DNA of 12,317 nt, taken from the NCBI GenBank assembly GCA_020844525.1, contig JAJGAH010000026.1, positions 1-12,317 on the forward strand, written 5' to 3'. This document shows positions 1 through 6,907 of the stretch, piece after piece. Both the position numbers and the translations under genes were made by a program. This DNA comes from Eubacterium sp. GTDB lineage: Bacteria > Bacillota > Clostridia > Lachnospirales > Lachnospiraceae. Under the pieces are notes generated by a model, which saw only the letters and a program-made list of their open reading frames with translations, was not told where the DNA came from and did no database searches. Every line of letters begins with the position of its first letter. Position 1 is the stretch's first letter.

Positions 1-91
1 CACGACCGTCTCCGCGATCCAGAAGCTGAACAGCTCGCTTATCAAGAACGTGAACCTCATCCAGGTCGGATGGCGGATTCGCGTGAAATAA
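1..91 (+). CDS. C-terminal end of a LysM-domain protein (partial), probably phage or element cell wall hydrolase
   Basis: Only the last 29 codons are present, read from base 2 to a TAA stop at 89-91; the gene begins outside the window. The residues include VSAIQKLN, then SSLIKNVNLIQVGWRIRV, and end in K. This is the second half of a LysM peptidoglycan-binding repeat, with the AIxxLN helix and the NLIxVGxxIxV strand. Among Clostridia this exact style of LysM tail is usual at the C-terminus of prophage N-acetylmuramoyl-L-alanine amidases or other endolysins. The catalytic domain is not visible, so the enzyme class is inferred from family knowledge and from the recombinase operon just downstream. 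A strong terminator follows after 15 bases, so this is the last gene of its transcript. Confidence 0.7.
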   Translation, partial: TTVSAIQKLNSSLIKNVNLIQVGWRIRVK

Positions 92-106
92 ACACATCAC
101 CTTCTC

Positions 107-152
107 AGGCCCACTGGCTTTCCTTTATTTGGATCGCCGGTGGGCCTTTTTT
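107..152 (+). terminator. Rho-independent terminator after the LysM gene
   Basis: Bases 107-117 pair with 137-147 in an 11-bp stem (AGGCCCAC against GTGGGCCT, then one G-T wobble and two G-C pairs) around a 19-nt loop, followed by a run of six T. It lies between the LysM gene and the recombination operon and so separates the two transcripts. Confidence 0.88.
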
Positions 153-212
153 CGTTTCCGCTTCGTCAAAACGGTCCGCTCGCCTCCAGTGGAAAGCAGG
201 AGGCGAAACATC

Positions 213-425
213 ATGACGGAGGAAAACAACTACTACACGGATGAGCGCATCCGCAACGATCTCGACTACCAACGGGCGCAGAGGACTGCCAGATGCATGC
301 TTGATACAGGCCTTATTTCCGATGACGAATTCAACAAATTATGCGACATCAACCGCAAAACATTCTCACCCCTGTTTGCGGAAATATATCCGAAAACTGC
401 TTGCTATGTGTCCGAAAAAGAGTGA
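213..425 (+). CDS. Small SHOCT-like protein at the head of the recombinase operon
   Basis: A 70-aa protein. The ATG at 213 is chosen because AGGAGG (198-203) stands nine bases before it; an in-frame ATG at 129 lies inside the terminator hairpin and has no ribosome binding site. The C-terminal half, ARCMLDTGLISDDEFNKL then INRKTFSPLFAEIYP, has the pattern of SHOCT domains: a short helical hairpin with a GLIS-[DE][DE]-E-[FY] turn. Similar 60-80 aa proteins often stand just before large serine recombinase genes in Firmicutes prophages and conjugative elements; a role as accessory or recombination directionality factor is possible but is only an inference. It ends 30 bases before the first recombinase and is probably cotranscribed with it. 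No clear promoter was seen between the terminator and this gene. Confidence 0.72.
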   Translation: MTEENNYYTDERIRNDLDYQRAQRTARCMLDTGLISDDEFNKLCDINRKTFSPLFAEIYPKTACYVSEKE

Positions 426-455
426 TGGATAGACACTAACAAGGAGGCAGGCCAA

Positions 456-2015
456 TTGAAGAAAATCACAAGAATCGAACAGGCAAGCAAGGGAAAAACA
501 GAGCCAAAGAAGCTGCGTGTTGCCGCCTACTGCCGCGTCTCCACGGACTCGGACGAGCAGCTCGAAAGTCTTGAAACACAGAAGACGCACTATGAAAGCT
601 ACATCACATCCCGCGACGACTGGCAGTTCGCCGGAATCTACTACGACGAGGGCATCAGCGGCACCGGCAAATCCCGGCGTCCGGAGCTTGAACGGCTCAT
701 GCAGGACTGCAAGGCCGGGAAGATCGACATGGTCATCACCAAGAGCATCAGCCGATTTTCACGCAACACCACCGACTGTCTTGAACTCGTCAGAAAGCTC
801 CTCACGCAGAATATCCCCATCTGGTTCGAAAAAGAAAACATCAACACCGGTGCGATGGAGAGTGAGCTGTTCCTCTCCATCCTCTCCAGTATGGCAGCGG
901 ACGAATCCCTTTCCATCAGTCTGAACAGCAAATGGAGCATCAAGAAACGGTTTGAGAACGGTACGTTCAAGATAAGCTACCCACCATACGGGTACGACTG
1001 GGACGGCGAGACGATGGCCATCAATCCAGAGCAGGCACAGATTGTCCGCCGCATCTTCTCAGAGACGCTTGCCGGGAAGGGAACCGCAGCCATTGCCACT
1101 GAACTCAACCGGGAGCAGATCCCGACAAAGCGCGGCGGAAACTGGAGCCCATCCGTCGTCCGCGGGATGATCGCAAACGAGAAATACTGCGGCGACTGCC
1201 TTTACCAGAAGACGTGGTCGGATTCAGCCTACAAGCGGCACCTGAACCACGGCGAGCAGACACAGTACCTGCAGCAGAATCATCACGAGCCCATCGTCAG
1301 CCGCGAGGACTGGGAAGCCGCGCAGAAGCTCATCTCCCAGCGGGCCGATGAGAAGAACATCAGCAAGGGCGACGAAAAGTACCAGAACCGCTACGCATTC
1401 TCCGGCAGAATCATCTGCGGCGAGTGCGGTGTAACGTTCAAGCGGCGCATCAACTACACAACGGACGGCAACTACGCCGCATGGAGCTGCAAGACGCATC
1501 TCGCCAATAAAAGCAAATGCTCCATGCTCTTCGTCCGGGACAATGACCTCAAGCTCGCATTCGAGGCCATGATGAACAAACTCATCTTCGCGCACCGGCT
1601 GATCCTCAAACCCTACGCGCAAAGCCTGAAGAGGAGCTCGACGAGCCAGACACTCAGCCGCATACAGCATCTTGAAACCGGCCTCGCAGAAAACGCTGAC
1701 AAGCGCAAGACGCTCACGAAGCTCATGGCGCAGGGATTCATCGACCAGGTGATCTACAGCCAGCAAACCGCCGAGCTTCTCTCGCAGGCCGACGACATTA
1801 GAAAACAGATAGACGCCCTGAAGAACACGACAAGCAATGAAGCCACAGCTCTGGTACAGGCGGAGGATCTGCTGCGCTTCACCGAGAAGAGCCCGATGCT
1901 GGAAGCCTTCGACGACCAACTTTTTACACGATTCGTTGAGCGTATCGTCATCCGCTCACGGCACGAGGCAGTATTCCATCTCAAATGCGGGCTCACGCTC
2001 ACGGAAAGGATGTGA
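456..2015 (+). CDS. Large serine recombinase 1 (site-specific integrase/transposase)
   Basis: A 519-aa large serine recombinase. It starts at TTG 456, eight bases after a perfect AAGGAGG (441-447); there is no ATG in a suitable place. The resolvase-type catalytic domain spans about residues 20-165: the nucleophile is Ser29 in YCRVST, with Arg27, and Arg100 and Arg103 lie in SISRFSRN. The 'Recombinase' DNA-binding domain follows (about 175-290, beginning PPYGY). A zinc ribbon is formed by Cys321, Cys324, Cys345 and Cys355. A coiled coil (about 390-460) and a short C-terminal strand region complete the usual plan. The family makes a 2-bp staggered cut, forms a 5' phosphoserine link and exchanges strands by subunit rotation, without host factors. 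All catalytic residues are present, so it should be active. The next gene begins five bases after its stop. Its substrate sites are unknown. Confidence 0.95.
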   Translation: MKKITRIEQASKGKTEPKKLRVAAYCRVSTDSDEQLESLETQKTHYESYITSRDDWQFAGIYYDEGISGTGKSRRPELERLMQDCKAGKIDMVITKSISRFSRNTTDCLELVRKLLTQNIPIWFEKENINTGAMESELFLSILSSMAADESLSISLNSKWSIKKRFENGTFKISYPPYGYDWDGETMAINPEQAQIVRRIFSETLAGKGTAAIATELNREQIPTKRGGNWSPSVVRGMIANEKYCGDCLYQKTWSDSAYKRHLNHGEQTQYLQQNHHEPIVSREDWEAAQKLISQRADEKNISKGDEKYQNRYAFSGRIICGECGVTFKRRINYTTDGNYAAWSCKTHLANKSKCSMLFVRDNDLKLAFEAMMNKLIFAHRLILKPYAQSLKRSSTSQTLSRIQHLETGLAENADKRKTLTKLMAQGFIDQVIYSQQTAELLSQADDIRKQIDALKNTTSNEATALVQAEDLLRFTEKSPMLEAFDDQLFTRFVERIVIRSRHEAVFHLKCGLTLTERM

Positions 2016-2020
2016 AAATC

Positions 2021-2440
2021 ATGGGACACACACCATACGGATACAGAACCGAAAACGGCAAAGCGGTCATCGACGAAGAGAAAGCCCAGCAGATAAGAAA
2101 CCTCTACAGGAACTACCTTGACGGAATGGCGCTTGCCAAGGCTGCGCACGAAGCAGGAATCGAGACGTGGCACGGCTCGGCAAAACGCCTGCTCGAAAAC
2201 AAGCACTACCTCGGAGACGACTACTATCCCGCCATCATCGACCAGCAAACCTACGACAGAGCACAGGCCGAACGCCTGCGCCGGGCAAAGGTGCTCGGAC
2301 GGACGAACAGGAAAAAGCAGTCGCCGGATACACGAAAGCCGCCAACCCGGTTCAAGCTCGCCGCTCCTGAACAGGCCTACGACGACCCGAAGCAGCAGGC
2401 GGAATACCTGTACAGCCTGATTGAAAGCGAGGCGCGGTGA
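2021..2440 (+). CDS. Stand-alone 'Recombinase'-domain protein without catalytic domain
   Basis: A 139-aa protein between two full recombinases. The chosen ATG at 2021 has GGAAAGG (2003-2009) eleven bases upstream; a start at 1985 inside the previous gene is in frame but less likely. It opens with [19 protein letters not shown] and continues with [53 protein letters not shown]. This is the pattern of the DNA-binding domain that follows the catalytic domain in large serine recombinases. There is no resolvase domain, no catalytic serine, no zinc ribbon and no coiled coil; the C-terminal 45 residues are charged and look disordered. It is therefore not an enzyme by itself. It may bind att DNA or pair with a full recombinase. 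Its TGA overlaps the ATG of the next gene (TGATG), so translation is probably coupled. Short versions of this kind are known between paired recombinases in Firmicutes; I know no experimental role. Confidence 0.82.
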   Translation: MGHTPYGYRTENGKAVIDEEKAQQIRNLYRNYLDGMALAKAAHEAGIETWHGSAKRLLENKHYLGDDYYPAIIDQQTYDRAQAERLRRAKVLGRTNRKKQSPDTRKPPTRFKLAAPEQAYDDPKQQAEYLYSLIESEAR

Positions 2441-4008
2441 TGGCAAACGTGACAATCATCCCTGCCAGACGGCAGGTCGGAAACAACGTCAAGCAAGCCG
2501 AGCAGCCGAAGCTCCGTGTAGCCGCATACTGCCGTGTCAGCACCGACTCTGACGAACAGGAAACCAGCTACGAAACGCAGGTCTCCCACTACACGGAGTA
2601 CATCAAAAGCCACTCGGAATGGGAACTCGCCGGAATCTTCGCCGACGACGGAATCAGCGGCACCAACACAAAGAAGCGTGATGAATTCAACCGCATGATC
2701 GACGAATGCATGTCCGGAAACATCGACATGATCATCACCAAGAGCATCAGCCGATTCGCCCGCAACACGCTCGACTGCCTCAAGTACATCCGGCTCCTCA
2801 AGGACAAGAACATCGCGGTCTGGTTCGAGAAGGAATCCATCAACACGATGGACTCCAAGGGCGAGGTTCTGATCACCATCATGGCAAGCCTCGCGCAGCA
2901 GGAATCCCAGTCCCTTTCCCAGAACGTGAAGCTCGGACTACAGTACCGCTACCAGCAGGGAAAGGTACAGGTCAACCACAATCACTTCCTCGGATACACC
3001 AAGGACGGCGACGGGCACCTCGTCATCGACCCGGAACAGGCGGAGGTCGTCAAGCGGATCTACCGCGAGTACCTCGAAGGTCTCTCCATGAAGAAGATCG
3101 CCGAGGGACTGGAGCAGGACGGCATCCTCACCGGCGCGGGCAAGACAAAATGGTATGACTCGACCATCAACAAGATCCTGCGAAACGAGAAATACATGGG
3201 CGACGCCCTGCTTCAGAAAACCGTAACCACGGACTTCCTCACCAAGAAACGCGTACGCAACACCGGAGCCCTGCCGCAATACTATGTGGAAGATGACCAT
3301 GAAGCCATCATTCCGAAGGAAATCTTCATGCAGGTGCAGGCGGAGCTTGTGCGACGCAGGAAGGTTCACACTGGGCCGAACGGTCAGAAGCGCATCTACT
3401 CCGGCAACAACTGCTTCTCCCAGATGGTCGTCTGCGGAGAATGCGGCGAGCTCTACCGGCGCGTCCACTGGAATAACCACGGCTGCAAAAGCATCGTCTG
3501 GCGATGCATCAGCCGCCTTGAACCCAGCCGCGCCGCCATGAACTGCACCAGCCGAACCGTCAAGGAAGACCTATTGCAAGAGGTCACAGTCAAGGCCTTC
3601 AATCGGATACTCACCGATAGCGACGATTTCCTCCGGCAGATGCAGGAGAACATCGCAAAAGCTATAATGGCCGCCGACACAATGAGCCCGGACGGTATCC
3701 AGGCACGGCTCGATAAGCTGCAGAAGGAGCTCATCCGAAAGGCCAACAGCAAGCAGGACTACGATGCCATCGCCGATGAAATCTTTACGCTGCGCGAGCA
3801 GAAATCACAGGCCGAGGCAGACACCCGCAGCCGCGAGGAGACCCGGAAGCGCATCGCCGAGCTGCAGAACTTCATCGGAAGTCAGCAATCCGAAATCACC
3901 GAATTCGACGAAAGCCTCGTCCGAAAGCTGATCCAGCAGATCACCGTTTACGATGACCACTTCTCTGTGGAATTCAAATCCGGCATCACAATCGATATCG
4001 AAGCATAA
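2440..4008 (+). CDS. Large serine recombinase 2 (site-specific integrase/transposase)
   Basis: A 522-aa large serine recombinase. The ATG at 2440 overlaps the stop of the gene before it, with GAGG at 2429-2432 as ribosome binding site; a GTG at 2437 is also possible. The catalytic domain (about residues 25-170) has Ser34 in YCRVST, Arg32, and the arginines of SISRFARN. The 'Recombinase' domain runs from about residue 190 to 300, beginning with a [10 protein letters not shown] segment in place of PPYGY. The zinc ribbon uses Cys332, Cys335, Cys356 and Cys369. A long coiled coil (about 400-490) follows and the protein ends in [13 protein letters not shown]. It shares the order of domains with recombinase 1 but is clearly diverged outside the catalytic core, so the two are paralogues rather than a recent duplication. 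It is likely to act with recombinase 1 and the small domain protein on the same element. Confidence 0.95.
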   Translation: MANVTIIPARRQVGNNVKQAEQPKLRVAAYCRVSTDSDEQETSYETQVSHYTEYIKSHSEWELAGIFADDGISGTNTKKRDEFNRMIDECMSGNIDMIITKSISRFARNTLDCLKYIRLLKDKNIAVWFEKESINTMDSKGEVLITIMASLAQQESQSLSQNVKLGLQYRYQQGKVQVNHNHFLGYTKDGDGHLVIDPEQAEVVKRIYREYLEGLSMKKIAEGLEQDGILTGAGKTKWYDSTINKILRNEKYMGDALLQKTVTTDFLTKKRVRNTGALPQYYVEDDHEAIIPKEIFMQVQAELVRRRKVHTGPNGQKRIYSGNNCFSQMVVCGECGELYRRVHWNNHGCKSIVWRCISRLEPSRAAMNCTSRTVKEDLLQEVTVKAFNRILTDSDDFLRQMQENIAKAIMAADTMSPDGIQARLDKLQKELIRKANSKQDYDAIADEIFTLREQKSQAEADTRSREETRKRIAELQNFIGSQQSEITEFDESLVRKLIQQITVYDDHFSVEFKSGITIDIEA

Positions 4009-4011
4009 AAC

Positions 4012-4051
4012 AAGGCTCCCTCGCTACCGCTGATGGCAGTGTAGGAGCCTT
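4012..4051. terminator. Bidirectional terminator between recombinase 2 and the P-type ATPase
   Basis: AAGGCTCC (4012-4019) pairs with GGAGCCTT (4044-4051) over eight bases, with a partly structured 24-nt interior. The two flanking genes converge here. The tail is better on the - strand (GTTTTA) than on the + strand (TTTGTC). The right half is closely related to the hairpin at 6671-6711. Confidence 0.7.
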
Positions 4052-4074
4052 TGTCACGTTATCTACAGAAAGAA

Positions 4075-5934
4075 TTATTCATCTTTTAAGTGTAGCAGAA
4101 ATGCTGCATTTACTACCACAAATACTGATCCACAGTTATGCCATAAAGCCCCGGTAACGGGAGTAAGAATGCCGATTGCAGAGAGTACTACCGCTGCCAG
4201 ATTGATGACGAGAGAAGCAATGATATTTACATGAACCTTCCGCATGACCTTCTGCATCAGGTTGAACAGGTACGGAAGACGTTTAATATCATCGCTGACA
4301 AGAACAGCATCAGCCGATTCCACCGCGATATCCGAACCAATACCGCCCATCGCAATTCCCGCGTCAGCACTTGTTAAGGCGAGTGCATCATTTACGCCAT
4401 CACCGATCATGCAGATCGGATCTGCTCCTACGGAATAGCTCTTGATAATATTCATTTTTTCTTCTGGTAAGAGATTAGCGCGAACATCGTTGATTCCTAC
4501 ATTGCCGGCAATCGCTGACGCGGCTTGTTCGTTATCACCCGTCAGCAGCATTGGCGTTATACCAATGGATTTTAGTTTCTCAATCGTTGCTTTTGCGTCT
4601 TCACGCACTGTGTCACGAAGAGCTATGAAGCCGATAAGAGTTTTGTCGGTTGCTATATAGACTGCGGTCGCACCCTTGTCAAGTTCAGGTTTGCAAGCGT
4701 CTGAACAGGCGCTGATATCTACGCCCTGTTCTTTCATGAAGCCCTCTTTTCCGGCACGGACTGTCTTTCCATCAACTACCGCTGAAATTCCCTGACCAGC
4801 AATAACACGAAAATCAGAAATAGCCTCATTCTTCCCGCCACTCTTCTCATATGCGTCCCAGATTGCCTTTCCAAGAGGATGCTCAGATTTTTGCTCCGCC
4901 AATGCCGCGATTCTGAGGATCCCATTATCAGAATATGCCTTATCAACAGATACAAAAGCTGTTACCTGTGGTTTTCCGTATGTAATAGTACCGGTTTTGT
5001 CAAATGCAACTCTTTTAATTGTTGACAGCCGCTCCACTGCATCACCGGATCGAACAACGATTCCGTACTTTGCAGCATTTCCGATACCGGCAAGGACCGC
5101 AGTAGGCGTCGCCAGAATAAAGGCACAAGGGCAAAAAACGACCAGAACTGTAACAGCTCTCATGAATTGTCCGGTAACGATCCATGTGATAATGGCACAT
5201 GACAGTGCGATCACAACAAGCCATGTTGCCCAACGATCTGCTGCCGTAACAATAGGTGCTTTGTTTTCTTCTGCTTCCTCCGCAAGACGAACCATTCTCT
5301 GTAAAGAGCTGTTCTCACTGATCGAATCGGCGCGCATTATAAAAGTTCCAAACTGATTGATCGTTCCGCTGGAAACCGTATCGCCTGCTGCCTTATCCAC
5401 CGGAATGCTTTCTCCGGTCATAACTGACTGGTCAATTGAAGTTTCACCCTCCAGAATCGTACCGTCTACAGGCACCGTCTCTCCAGCGATAACACTTATA
5501 ACATCCCCGACCTTGACTTGCTCCACCGGGATTTCTGTTGCAATTTCATCACGCAGCACACGAGCCGTCTGAGGCCTGATGTTAATGAGCTTCTCTATAC
5601 CTTCTCTCGCTTTTCCGGAAGTATAGTCTTCCAGAAGGGAACCGATCTGCATAATCAGCGCAACTTCACCTGCAGCGAAAAATTCTTTTGTCGCTACAGA
5701 AGCTATTAGTGCCAGCGAAACAAGGAGATCCGCTTTAATATCATGTTCACAAATAACTCCTTTGAAAGCTCCCACAAGAATCGGTATCCCGCAAAGAATA
5801 ATGGCCATCCAGGCAATATCAAAGGGCAATAAATTCATTAATGCGCCGGTAATGCTAAGTACAAGAGAAATTACCGAGATCACCGCGCATACTAAAGTCT
5901 CTTTCGGTTCATTTTCAAGCCAATGATTTAGCAT
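4075..5934 (-). CDS. P1B-type heavy-metal-transporting ATPase
   Basis: A 619-aa membrane pump that would use ATP to export a transition metal ion. The ATG at 5934 is preceded by AAGGAGG five bases upstream; a longer frame upstream has no such site. Motifs in order: two N-terminal membrane segments (about 12-58), a second pair (about 69-100), TGES of the actuator domain at 173-176, the metal-site CPC at 268-270, the phosphorylated Asp312 in DKTGT, His352-Pro of the SEHPLG motif, GDGVND at 511-516, and two last membrane segments (about 560-617). The last one carries His599-Asn600 in WHNCGS. There is no N-terminal HMA/CxxC metal-binding domain, so it is shorter than CadA or CopA pumps (about 700-800 aa). 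CPC rules in the Cu/Ag, Zn/Cd/Pb and Mn-type groups; the ion cannot be fixed from sequence alone. It is divergent from a TetR gene and probably controlled by it. Confidence 0.94.
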   Translation of the reverse strand: MLNHWLENEPKETLVCAVISVISLVLSITGALMNLLPFDIAWMAIILCGIPILVGAFKGVICEHDIKADLLVSLALIASVATKEFFAAGEVALIMQIGSLLEDYTSGKAREGIEKLINIRPQTARVLRDEIATEIPVEQVKVGDVISVIAGETVPVDGTILEGETSIDQSVMTGESIPVDKAAGDTVSSGTINQFGTFIMRADSISENSSLQRMVRLAEEAEENKAPIVTAADRWATWLVVIALSCAIITWIVTGQFMRAVTVLVVFCPCAFILATPTAVLAGIGNAAKYGIVVRSGDAVERLSTIKRVAFDKTGTITYGKPQVTAFVSVDKAYSDNGILRIAALAEQKSEHPLGKAIWDAYEKSGGKNEAISDFRVIAGQGISAVVDGKTVRAGKEGFMKEQGVDISACSDACKPELDKGATAVYIATDKTLIGFIALRDTVREDAKATIEKLKSIGITPMLLTGDNEQAASAIAGNVGINDVRANLLPEEKMNIIKSYSVGADPICMIGDGVNDALALTSADAGIAMGGIGSDIAVESADAVLVSDDIKRLPYLFNLMQKVMRKVHVNIIASLVINLAAVVLSAIGILTPVTGALWHNCGSVFVVVNAAFLLHLKDE

Positions 5935-5984
5935 ATGTCCCTCCTTGACACATGGTGTTCTCTTTCGTACAATATATTTGTTAC

Positions 5985-5999
5985 AGAACAGTATGTTCT
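5985..5999. promoter_or_regulatory. Putative TetR operator 1, over the ATPase transcription start
   Basis: Perfect inverted repeat AGAACA-GTA-TGTTCT. It lies just downstream of the predicted -10 box of the ATPase promoter, so a bound regulator would block initiation. The upstream 11-mer GTTACAGAACA (5980-5990) recurs exactly at 6056-6066 in operator 2. Confidence 0.6.
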
Positions 6000-6004
6000 T
6001 TTTC

Positions 6005-6032
6005 ATTATATTTACTTGCACCATTTAAACAA
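6005..6032 (-). promoter_or_regulatory. Predicted promoter of the P-type ATPase gene
   Basis: Reading on the - strand: -35 TTGTTT (6032-6027), 16-bp spacer, -10 TATAAT (6010-6005). Transcription would start near 5998, inside operator 1, giving a leader of about 60 nt before the ATG. Confidence 0.6.
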
Positions 6033-6048
6033 TAATCAAAACCATTGG

Positions 6049-6068
6049 TTTGTTCGTTACAGAACAAA
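6049..6068. promoter_or_regulatory. Putative TetR operator 2, in front of tetR
   Basis: Perfect inverted repeat TTTGTTC-N6-GAACAAA, 29 bases before the regulator's ATG. It shares GTTACAGAACA with the operator 1 region. Its place suggests autorepression, and it is also close upstream of the ATPase -35 box. Confidence 0.6.
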
Positions 6069-6096
6069 AGAATAAAACTGTACGGGAGTGATGAGT

Positions 6097-6642
6097 ATGG
6101 ATCGCAGACAAAAGAAAACAAGAGAAGCTATTTTTCGAGCATTTACTGAATTGCTGAAGCATGAAGCATATGCCAAAATTTCTGTGCAGGAGATTATTGA
6201 CTTAGCTGATATAGGCAGAACTACTTTCTATGCGCACTTTGAAACGAAAGACGATCTTTTGAGGAGTCTCTGTTCAGAAATCTTTGAACACGTTTTTTCA
6301 GAAGATCTTGGCAAGGAAAAAAATCATGATTTTTCAGAAAGCCATGATACAAAAGCTAAAATTACACACATCCTATATCATCTACAGGACCATATGGACT
6401 ATCTTCCCGGCATTCTGTCCGGAGAAAGTGGCGAGATCTTTATGAGTTATTTTAAGATATACCTGAAAGAACTTTTTTCCAGGTCCGGTGAATCCGCAAG
6501 CGGAATCGCTCCACGTGATTACATTATGAATCACATGGTTTGTGATTTCGCTGAGACGGTGAGATGGTGGACGAGAAACAAGAACTATTCACCTGAAGAA
6601 ATCAGCTCTTTTTTCATAGAAACAACACCGCTAATGGAGTAG
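6097..6642 (+). CDS. TetR/AcrR-family transcriptional regulator
   Basis: A 181-aa DNA-binding regulator. The ATG at 6097 is preferred because GGGAG (6083-6087) is nine bases away; ATG 6091 or GTG 6088 would be too close. The N-terminal TetR helix-turn-helix is clear at about residues 8-50: TREAIFRAFTELL, then ISVQEIIDLADIGRTTFYAHF, the last part being the recognition helix. The C-terminal ligand and dimer domain (about 55-181) is diverged, with an aromatic WW pair near the end; no ligand can be named. It is divergent from the P1B-ATPase, with two palindromes between them, so it most likely represses the pump and itself. P1B pumps are more commonly controlled by ArsR, MerR, CsoR or CopY proteins, so a TetR partner is less usual. 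Confidence 0.9.
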   Translation: MDRRQKKTREAIFRAFTELLKHEAYAKISVQEIIDLADIGRTTFYAHFETKDDLLRSLCSEIFEHVFSEDLGKEKNHDFSESHDTKAKITHILYHLQDHMDYLPGILSGESGEIFMSYFKIYLKELFSRSGESASGIAPRDYIMNHMVCDFAETVRWWTRNKNYSPEEISSFFIETTPLME

Positions 6643-6647
6643 ATCGT

Positions 6648-6663
6648 TTTGTTTGAGAACAAA
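6648..6663. promoter_or_regulatory. Possible third operator-like palindrome after tetR
   Basis: TTTGTT-TGAG-AACAAA begins five bases after the tetR stop. The arms resemble those of operator 2 but the spacer is shorter, so it may be chance in an AT-rich stretch. Confidence 0.25.
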
Positions 6664-6670
6664 TACAACG

Positions 6671-6711
6671 AAGCTCTCCGCCGCCGATGATGGCAGTACG
6701 GGAGCCTTTTT
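6671..6711 (+). terminator. Terminator of tetR, related to the hairpin at 4012-4051
   Basis: GCTCTC (6673-6678) pairs with GGGAGC (6700-6705) with one G-T wobble, followed closely by TTTTT (6707-6711). The stem is imperfect. Over its last 24 bases it matches the 4012-4051 hairpin at 20 positions, including TGATGGCAGT and GGAGCCTTT. Confidence 0.55.
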
Positions 6712-6713
6712 CC

Positions 6714-6793
6714 GACATCTATCTCACAGCCACAGCTCCCCAACATCTAACTCGGCAACTCAACATAGTGACATCTATCGTGGCAACTCAACT
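6714..6793. repeat. Short direct repeats, possible remnant of a transposon end
   Basis: Two 24-nt copies at 6742-6765 and 6770-6793 agree at 19 positions: ACATCTA, then GGCAACTCAAC. A half copy, GACATCTATC, stands at 6714-6723. On the - strand the copies read roughly TGTTGAGTTGCC followed by AGATGT. Spaced short repeats of this kind are typical of the ends of IS21-type elements, but no transposase gene is present and I cannot name the element. The stretch from 6794 to the rlmD stop holds no gene that I can support; a 91-codon + strand frame across it has no ribosome binding site and matches nothing I know. Confidence 0.45.
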
Positions 6794-6878
6794 CTCACAC
6801 TTTTTGAGCTGATTTGCCCTTTGATGAGTTACCGAGAAGCGTTCGTACTGCCCGACGCCGAATTTGCCCGATTACCCG

Positions 6879-6898
6879 AAAACCGCAGTATTACTGGG
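6879..6898 (-). terminator. Weak candidate terminator of rlmD
   Basis: On the - strand, ten bases after the rlmD stop, CCCAGTA-A-TACTG-C-GG forms a 7-bp stem with one bulge, followed by only four T. It is the only hairpin close to the end of rlmD. Confidence 0.35.
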
Positions 6899-6907
6899 CT
6901 TTCGCGG

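Noticed and set aside
129..212. A 28-codon N-terminal extension of the SHOCT-like gene starting at ATG 129.
   Set aside because: The start lies inside the loop of the preceding terminator, has no ribosome binding site, and the extension is Arg-rich without family similarity; ATG 213 has a perfect site.
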